Assembly (NCBI GenBank): GCA_963706605.1
Contig: OY970165.1
Coordinates: forward strand, 186,001 to 250,000
Direction: 5' to 3'
DNA from: VRUE01 sp963706605
GTDB taxonomy: Bacteria; Actinomycetota; Thermoleophilia; Solirubrobacterales; 70-9
Length of the DNA stretch: 64,000 bases
Below the pieces are notes generated by a model. That model was not told the DNA's origin, did not search any database, and worked only from the letters and a program-made list of their open reading frames with translations. Below, one piece after another: positions 59,594-64,000 of this stretch; within the stretch, counting starts at the first letter, position 1; each line of letters begins with the position of its first letter. A program made the translations under genes and the position numbers.

Positions 59594-60345
59594 GCATGGA
59601 GGGAGAGCTGCACGTCATTCCGGTCACCGGGCTGCCCGAGTTCGTGGAGGGCATGCGGGTGGGAGCAGAGATCGCCGCCCGTGCGGAGCCGCTCGACGGC
59701 GACGTCGTCGTCGTCTCGCAGAAGGTCGTCTCCAAGGCCGAGGGTCGGGTCCGTCGCCTCTCCTCGGTGATCCCCGGCAGCGAGGCCCGCCGCCTCGCCG
59801 CGGTGTTGGGCAGGGAGCCGGCGCTGGTCGAGCTGATCCTCGCCGAGAGCCGCGAGGTGCTGCGAGCCGAGCGCGGCGTGCTGATCACGGAGACCCACCA
59901 CGGCTTCGTCTGCGCCAATGCCGGGGTCGACAGCTCCAACCTGCCGGAGGCGGACACGGTCTCGCTGCTGCCCGAGAACCCGGACGCCTCGGCGCGGGGG
60001 ATCCGCGAGGACATTCGCGCTGCCGCCGGCACCGCCCCCGCCGTGATCATCTCCGACAGCTTCGGACGCGCCTGGCGTCTGGGCCAGGCCGAGGTGGCGA
60101 TCGGCTGCGCCGGGATCGCCCCGCTCGACGACTGGCGCGGCCGCGCCGACGCGGTCGGCCGCAAGCTGGAGGCAACCCTGATCGCGATCCCCGACGAGGC
60201 AGCAGCAGCAGCCGATCTAGTACGAGACAAGGCGAGCCGCGTCCCGGCCGCGATCGTCCGCGGCCTAGACCGCTACGTGACCGCCCAGGACGGCCCCGGC
60301 GCCGCGGCATTGCGCCGCCCCCGAGACGAGGACCTCTTCCGCTGA
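59590..60345 (+). CDS. cofE: F420-0:gamma-glutamyl ligase (CofE)
   Basis: 251 residues from a GTG overlapping cofC (or ATG 59596). VVVSQKVVSKAEGRV, ITETHHGFVCANAGVDSSN and SDSFGRAWRLGQAEVAIG are the conserved active-site stretches. It adds glutamates to F420-0. No FMN-reductase-like domain is fused to it, unlike mycobacterial FbiB, so this organism encodes it as a stand-alone ligase. The 60354 palindrome follows its stop by 8 nt. Confidence 0.92.
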   Translation: MSMEGELHVIPVTGLPEFVEGMRVGAEIAARAEPLDGDVVVVSQKVVSKAEGRVRRLSSVIPGSEARRLAAVLGREPALVELILAESREVLRAERGVLITETHHGFVCANAGVDSSNLPEADTVSLLPENPDASARGIREDIRAAAGTAPAVIISDSFGRAWRLGQAEVAIGCAGIAPLDDWRGRADAVGRKLEATLIAIPDEAAAAADLVRDKASRVPAAIVRGLDRYVTAQDGPGAAALRRPRDEDLFR

Positions 60346-60353
60346 CCCCAACA

Positions 60354-60405
60354 GGACGTGCCGGTTGTTAGCCGCCCATATGGGCGGCTAACAACCGGCA
60401 CGTCC
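60354..60405. repeat. Perfect 52-nt palindrome between convergent genes
   Basis: 60354-60379 and 60380-60405 are exact reverse complements with no loop (26 bp, centre CATATG). The core GTTAGCCGCCCAT is shared with 50154. Starts 9 nt after the cofE stop and lies 19 nt from the end of the convergent dehydrogenase gene, so it may end transcription of both. Confidence 0.9.
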
Positions 60406-60423
60406 ACCGTGGCGGCTTGGGGT

Positions 60424-61410
60424 TCAGGCAATGCGCAACACCGCGGCGCCGCGTAGGGCGCCGCTGCGGATTGAGTTGAGCGCCTCGTTTGCGGACTCGA
60501 GCGGGTGGACCTTGACCTCGGTCCGGACTGGCACCCGTGGTGCCAGGTCGAGGAACTCCTCGCCGTCGCGGCGCGTCAGGTTGGCGACCGAGCCGAGCGT
60601 CCGCTCTCCCCAGAGGATCTGGTAGGGGAAGGAGGGGATGTCGCTCATGTGGATGCCGGCGCTGATGATCCGCGCACCCTTGGCGCTGACCCGCAGCGCC
60701 GCCGGCATCAGCGCCCCGACCGGGGCGAAGACGATCGCGCCGTCGAGCTCCTCCGGCGGACTCTCACCGGAGGCGCCCGCCCACTCGGCGCCGAGGCCGC
60801 GGGCGAACTCCTGCCCCTCGGCGTCGCCCTCGCGGGTGAAGACGAAGACACGCCGCCCCTGATGGACGGCTACCTGACAGAGGATGTGGGCGGAGGCGCC
60901 AAAGCCGTAGAAGCCGATCCGCTCCGCGTCGCCGACCAGGCGCAGCGCCCGGTAGCCGATCAGGCCGGCGCATAGCAGAGGTGCCGCCTCCTCGTCCGAC
61001 AGGTTCGACGGAAGCGGGAAGCAGAAGCGCTCGTCGGCGACCGCCAACTCGGCGTAGCCGCCGTCGACGTCGTAGCCGGTGAAACGGGCGCGGTCGCAGA
61101 GGTTCTCCCGGCCGCTGGTGCAGTAGCGACAGACGCCGCAGGTCCAGCCCAGCCAGGGCACCCCGACCCGCTCGCCCGGTGCAAATCGCTCCGCGCCCTC
61201 CCCGACCCCGGCAACAGTGCCCACGATCTGGTGGCCGAGGACGAGCGGCAGCTTCGGCTCGGTCAGCTCGCCATCGACGATGTGGAGGTCGGTGCGACAG
61301 ACCCCGCAGGCCGCCACCGAGATCAGCACCTGCCCGGGGCCTGGCTCGGGATCAGGCAGCTCCGCGAGCCGCAGCGACCGGCGCTGCTGCTCAAGGAGCA
61401 TCGCTCGCAT
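60424..61410 (-). CDS. Zinc-dependent alcohol dehydrogenase (MDR family)
   Basis: 328 residues. GVCRTDLH (catalytic Zn Cys and the following site), GHQIVGTVAGVGEGAE, and CGVCRYCTSGRENLC with four structural-zinc cysteines. GFYGFGASAHI lies where the NAD(P) loop GxGxxG is expected and reads G-F-G-A-S-A, like the AdhA-type subgroup. It reduces aldehydes or oxidises alcohols. Upstream in transcription order is fbiC, ending 7 nt away. Confidence 0.9.
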   Translation of the reverse strand: MRAMLLEQQRRSLRLAELPDPEPGPGQVLISVAACGVCRTDLHIVDGELTEPKLPLVLGHQIVGTVAGVGEGAERFAPGERVGVPWLGWTCGVCRYCTSGRENLCDRARFTGYDVDGGYAELAVADERFCFPLPSNLSDEEAAPLLCAGLIGYRALRLVGDAERIGFYGFGASAHILCQVAVHQGRRVFVFTREGDAEGQEFARGLGAEWAGASGESPPEELDGAIVFAPVGALMPAALRVSAKGARIISAGIHMSDIPSFPYQILWGERTLGSVANLTRRDGEEFLDLAPRVPVRTEVKVHPLESANEALNSIRSGALRGAAVLRIA

Positions 61411-61417
61411 CGCCTGC

Positions 61418-63751
61418 CTACCCGGCGAGAGCCGGCCTGGCGGCCGGATAAGACTCGACTATCTCGTAGAGGGTCGTTCGCTGGGCCGGGACCCGACCGG
61501 CGGCACGAGCCGCCTCGATCAGTTGCTCCGGCTCCAGCCGCACTCCATGCTGGGAGCCCGCCATCCGCGAGATGTTCTCCTCCATCAGCGTGCCGCCGAG
61601 GTCGTTGACCCCCCACCTCAGCGCCTCCGTGGCCGCCTCCAGTCCCATCTTGACCCAGCTCGCCTGCAGGTTGGGGATCGTCCGGCCCAGCGCCAGCCGG
61701 AAGGCGGCAGTGTGCTTGAGGTTCTCCATCGCCGAGATCTCCTCGATGCCGTGGGTGCGGCCGAGCATCGTGTTGAAGGGGATGAAGCTGAGCGGGACGA
61801 ACTCGGTGATGCCGCCGGTCCGCTCCTGCAACGCCCTGACCACCCGCATATGGCGGGCCAGCTCACGCGGCTCCTCGATATGGCCGAACATCACGGTCGA
61901 GGTCGAGCGCAGCCCGGCTCGGTGCGACGCTTCGATGATCTCCACCCAGCGCTCGACCGGGAGCTTGTTGGGGGAGATCCGCTGGCGGACGCCATCGTCG
62001 AGCACCTCCGCCGCGGTGCCGGGGGTCGAGCCGAGCCCGCACTCGATCAGGTACTCGAAGACCTCGTCGGGGCCCCTGCCGGAGCGCTCGCACATGTAGT
62101 GGACCTCCATCGGCGAGTACGCGTGCAGGTGCAGCTCGGGCGCCACCTCCTTCGCCAGCCGTAGCCACCTGCCGTACTCCTCCAGGGTCAGATCCGGGTG
62201 GATGCCGCCCTGCATGCAGATCTCGGTGGCGCCGAACTCGACCGCTTCCCGGATCCGCGCGGCGAAGTCCTCCTCGCTGACCTCGTAGGCATCGGGGGAA
62301 CGGCGGCCCTGGCCGAAGCCGCAGAAGGCGCAGCCGACGACGCAGACGTTGGTGAAGTTGATGTTGCGGTTGACGACGAAGGTGGCCCGGTCGCCGGCCA
62401 GCTCCGCCCGCAGCTCGTCGGCGGCGACCCGCATCTCCTCCACGACCTCGGGCCGCGTCTCGGCAAAGAGCGCGGTCAGCTCGTCCTCGCTCAGCTCGAC
62501 CCCGGCCCGCCCTTTCTCAATGGCTTCGGGCGCCAGGCCCCCATCGATGGTCTCCTCGCTGCGCCTCCCGGACCCTCTTCGAGGAATGAAGCTCCAGTAC
62601 TTGAGCTTGATCACATCGAGGACCCCCTGCTCCATCCACTCCGCGTCCATGTACTGGGGGTACACGCACAAGCGCTCCGTCAGCGCATAGCCCCGTGGCG
62701 CCAGCTCTTTTCTGACCTGGTGGGGGCTTGGGAATGCGTGCTCAGGCGAAATGTGGTCCCCATTGGCGGAAAGCCCCCCCAGATCGGTCGCTCCGGCCTC
62801 GACCAGCTCAGCCCAAGCATCCGACAAATTCGGCGGCACCTGAATCCCGACATCCGGCATCAACCGCCTGCACTCCCGAACCAGTCGCTTGATGTCCTCA
62901 ACGGAAACCAAGCTCGCCCACTCCGGAGCCGGAAGCTCTGACATTTGAGCGTCTTCATGGGAGGAGGCCGGGGGTCCCCCCGATGGGAACTCGCGGAGCA
63001 GCCGATGGTCCGTCCCTTCTCCGCGGCCCCGATGCGGAGCCCCAGCGGGGGGACCCCCGGCCTCCTCCCACCTCTCACGCGACGCCTCATCGGCGATGTC
63101 CGCGACCTCCCGCCCGTAGTACCGAGGGTGTGGGACGAAGTTCTGGAGGATCACCTCCTGGATATGGCCGTATTCGGCGTGAAGTTCAGCCAGGGCTTCA
63201 AGCGATTCGACCTGCTCCTCGTCGGTCTCGCCGATCCCAACCAAGATGCCGCTGGTGAACGGGATCTTCAGCTCGCCGGCGGCCTCGATGGTCGCCAGGC
63301 GCCTCGCCGGATGCTTGGTCGGCGAGCCGGCGTGAACCGTGTCCATGAGTCGCTCAGAGACCGACTCGAGCATCAGGCCCTGCGAGGCGGTGACCTCCCG
63401 CAGACGACCCAGATCCTCCTTGCTCAGAACCCCGATGTTGGTGTGCGGGAGGATGCCGCGCTCCAGCGCCCGCTCGCAGGCCCAGACGACGTAGGAGGTG
63501 AAGTCGTCGTGGCCCCACTCGGCGAGCTTGGCGGCGACCGTCGGGTTGACCTCGGGGCGCTCGCCGGTGAGGACCAGCAGCTCCTTAGCGTTGCGTCGCT
63601 CTGCCTCGTCGAGGCGCTTCTCGACCTCCTCGGGAGCGTAGATATGCGCTCGGTGCGTGGCGAAGGCGCAGTACTTGCAGTAGCACTGACAGGTGCGGGA
63701 GAGGGAGAGCGTGTAGTTCCGCGAGAAGGTGACCCGGCGCACGTGATTCAA
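61418..63751 (-). CDS. fbiC: FO synthase, fused CofG-CofH radical SAM enzyme (FbiC) with an in-frame palindromic insertion
   Basis: 777 residues from a TTG. The first radical SAM Cys motif CxxxCxxC is in TCQCYCKYC (about residues 20-28); the second is in CVVGCAFC (about 480). GLSANGDHISPEHAFPSPHQ and CVYPQYMDAEWM belong to the CofG half; SPNKLPVERW and the rest to CofH. It builds FO from 5-amino-6-ribitylaminouracil and tyrosine. Between RERW and APEWAS a Gly/Pro/Arg-rich linker of about 45 residues matches a 113-nt palindromic element inserted in frame (62958-63070). Elsewhere the sequence is intact. Confidence 0.92.
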   Translation of the reverse strand: MNHVRRVTFSRNYTLSLSRTCQCYCKYCAFATHRAHIYAPEEVEKRLDEAERRNAKELLVLTGERPEVNPTVAAKLAEWGHDDFTSYVVWACERALERGILPHTNIGVLSKEDLGRLREVTASQGLMLESVSERLMDTVHAGSPTKHPARRLATIEAAGELKIPFTSGILVGIGETDEEQVESLEALAELHAEYGHIQEVILQNFVPHPRYYGREVADIADEASRERWEEAGGPPAGAPHRGRGEGTDHRLLREFPSGGPPASSHEDAQMSELPAPEWASLVSVEDIKRLVRECRRLMPDVGIQVPPNLSDAWAELVEAGATDLGGLSANGDHISPEHAFPSPHQVRKELAPRGYALTERLCVYPQYMDAEWMEQGVLDVIKLKYWSFIPRRGSGRRSEETIDGGLAPEAIEKGRAGVELSEDELTALFAETRPEVVEEMRVAADELRAELAGDRATFVVNRNINFTNVCVVGCAFCGFGQGRRSPDAYEVSEEDFAARIREAVEFGATEICMQGGIHPDLTLEEYGRWLRLAKEVAPELHLHAYSPMEVHYMCERSGRGPDEVFEYLIECGLGSTPGTAAEVLDDGVRQRISPNKLPVERWVEIIEASHRAGLRSTSTVMFGHIEEPRELARHMRVVRALQERTGGITEFVPLSFIPFNTMLGRTHGIEEISAMENLKHTAAFRLALGRTIPNLQASWVKMGLEAATEALRWGVNDLGGTLMEENISRMAGSQHGVRLEPEQLIEAARAAGRVPAQRTTLYEIVESYPAARPALAG
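62958..63070. repeat. Palindromic element with perfect 25-bp arms inside fbiC
   Basis: Left arm 62958-62982 and right arm 63046-63070 are perfect reverse complements (25/25) separated by 63 nt. The gene reads through it in frame and encodes a GGPPAG... SGGPPAS linker. The loop contains GGGAACTCGCGGAGCAGCC, matching the core motif of 12126-12227 (GGGA-4nt-GCGGAGC-1nt-GCC) in the same sense. Confidence 0.85.
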
Positions 63752-63766
63752 GCTACTGCAAACGCC

Positions 63767-63788
63767 GCCGGACCCGGACGGGCCCGGC
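63767..63788 (-). terminator. Hairpin after the aquaporin-like gene
   Basis: GCCGG-A-CCC pairs with GGG-C-CCGGC around a 4-nt loop. It lies 19 nt beyond the stop of the minus-strand aquaporin-like gene and 16 nt before fbiC. No long T run, so only a weak intrinsic terminator. Confidence 0.4.
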
Positions 63789-63807
63789 GGGCTAAACGGC
63801 TCTCAGC

Positions 63808-64000
63808 TCAGGAAGCGGAGCTGGGTTTTGGCGCCGGCGGCGTAGCTTTCCTGACCGGCTCGGCGGGCTCGGTCGGAGCCGGACCGCCGGCCTCGAGCAC
63901 GAACCTGAAGACCGCGGCCGCGAGCAGCGAGCCGACGAGCGGACCGACCAGGTAGGGCCAGACGCCGCCCCACTCGTTGCCGACCAGGGCGGGACCGAAC
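63808..64000 (-). CDS. C-terminal part of an aquaporin/MIP-like channel, cut by the window edge
   Basis: The visible 64 residues start FGPALVGNEWGG (the C-terminal part of the second NPA half, R-x-F-GPA) and continue with the membrane helix VWPYLVGPLVGSLLAAAVFRFVL, then an Ala/Pro-rich tail of about 28 residues. The arrangement is that of MIP channels, which conduct water or glycerol. The N-terminal part lies beyond 64000. Confidence 0.75.
   Translation of the reverse strand, partial: FGPALVGNEWGGVWPYLVGPLVGSLLAAAVFRFVLEAGGPAPTEPAEPVRKATPPAPKPSSAS

Noticed and set aside
60354..60405. Integron attC-like site
   Set aside because: GTTAGCC/GGCTAAC flanks recall attC core sites, but the perfect loop-free palindrome and absence of an integron integrase or gene cassettes argue against it.

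Overview
The window is high-GC bacterial DNA with dense, often translationally coupled genes (ATGA, GTGA and TTGA overlaps), many GTG/TTG starts and a full coenzyme F420 gene set. It also has HTH/LAGLIDADG-like and replication-relaxation genes of actinobacterial type. This suggests an actinobacterium, most likely of the Thermoleophilia/Solirubrobacterales lineage. The lineage is an inference from gene content; no rRNA is present to prove it.

Layout. 1-5474: a tightly coupled operon with aminodeoxychorismate synthase I (two frameshifts), a GNAT, a deacetylase-fold protein, an AroQ-type mutase, a cytochrome P450 with an altered I-helix and an MbtG-like N-hydroxylase. It resembles the start of a PapA/PapB-type pathway and is the best candidate here for an uncharacterised biosynthetic system. 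5484-11335: a quinoprotein-like lipoprotein with a probably leaderless promoter, an O-methyltransferase, a transporter and small proteins. 11505-19103: an accessory region with a structured leader RNA, a toxin/antitoxin-like pair, a solitary OLD-type ATPase/Toprim gene, a replication-relaxation protein and a large serine recombinase whose reading frame ends inside tRNA-Glu. 19242-20133: tRNA-Leu followed by a broken HTH/LAGLIDADG-like gene.

20073-29702 holds housekeeping and catabolic genes (alpha/beta hydrolases, phosphoesterase, dehalogenase-like enzyme, trypsin-like protease, NUDIX, TauE). 29801-33425 is a small accessory block (Fic protein with a strong palindromic operator, 2OG-oxygenase-like protein, zinc-site protein, unknown) ending at tRNA-Pro. 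33795-37558 holds a second propeller lipoprotein, a hydrolase and a carboxyltransferase. 37593-42840 is a coherent envelope module: response regulator, sensor kinase, UppP and two DUF347 membrane proteins, each start preceded by the same AGATGAGA box, so probably one regulon.

42914-44151 carries a DUF4917 (SIR2-like) gene and a DUF2188 gene next to a 4.9-kb island, 44234-49159. The island is bounded by 75-bp direct repeats of the tRNA-Trp 3' half and encodes a 1127-residue CHAT-protease protein plus a coupled partner of unknown function. 49108-50128 contains three tRNAs. 50232-57313 encodes ketone-body, leucine and acyl-CoA metabolism: acetoacetyl-CoA synthetase, carboxylase beta, HMG-CoA lyase, thioesterase and SDR. 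57340-63751 holds F420 metabolism (npdG-cofD-cofC-cofE, an alcohol dehydrogenase, and fbiC). The window ends in an aquaporin-like gene.

Two families of palindromes recur. Four elements of 44-52 nt (25555, 35013, 50154, 60354) share a TTAGCCGCCCTATA-like core; three of them start 9-10 nt after a stop codon. Two elements of 102-113 nt with perfect 25-bp arms share a loop motif; one lies between convergent genes (12126) and one is inserted in frame inside fbiC (62958).
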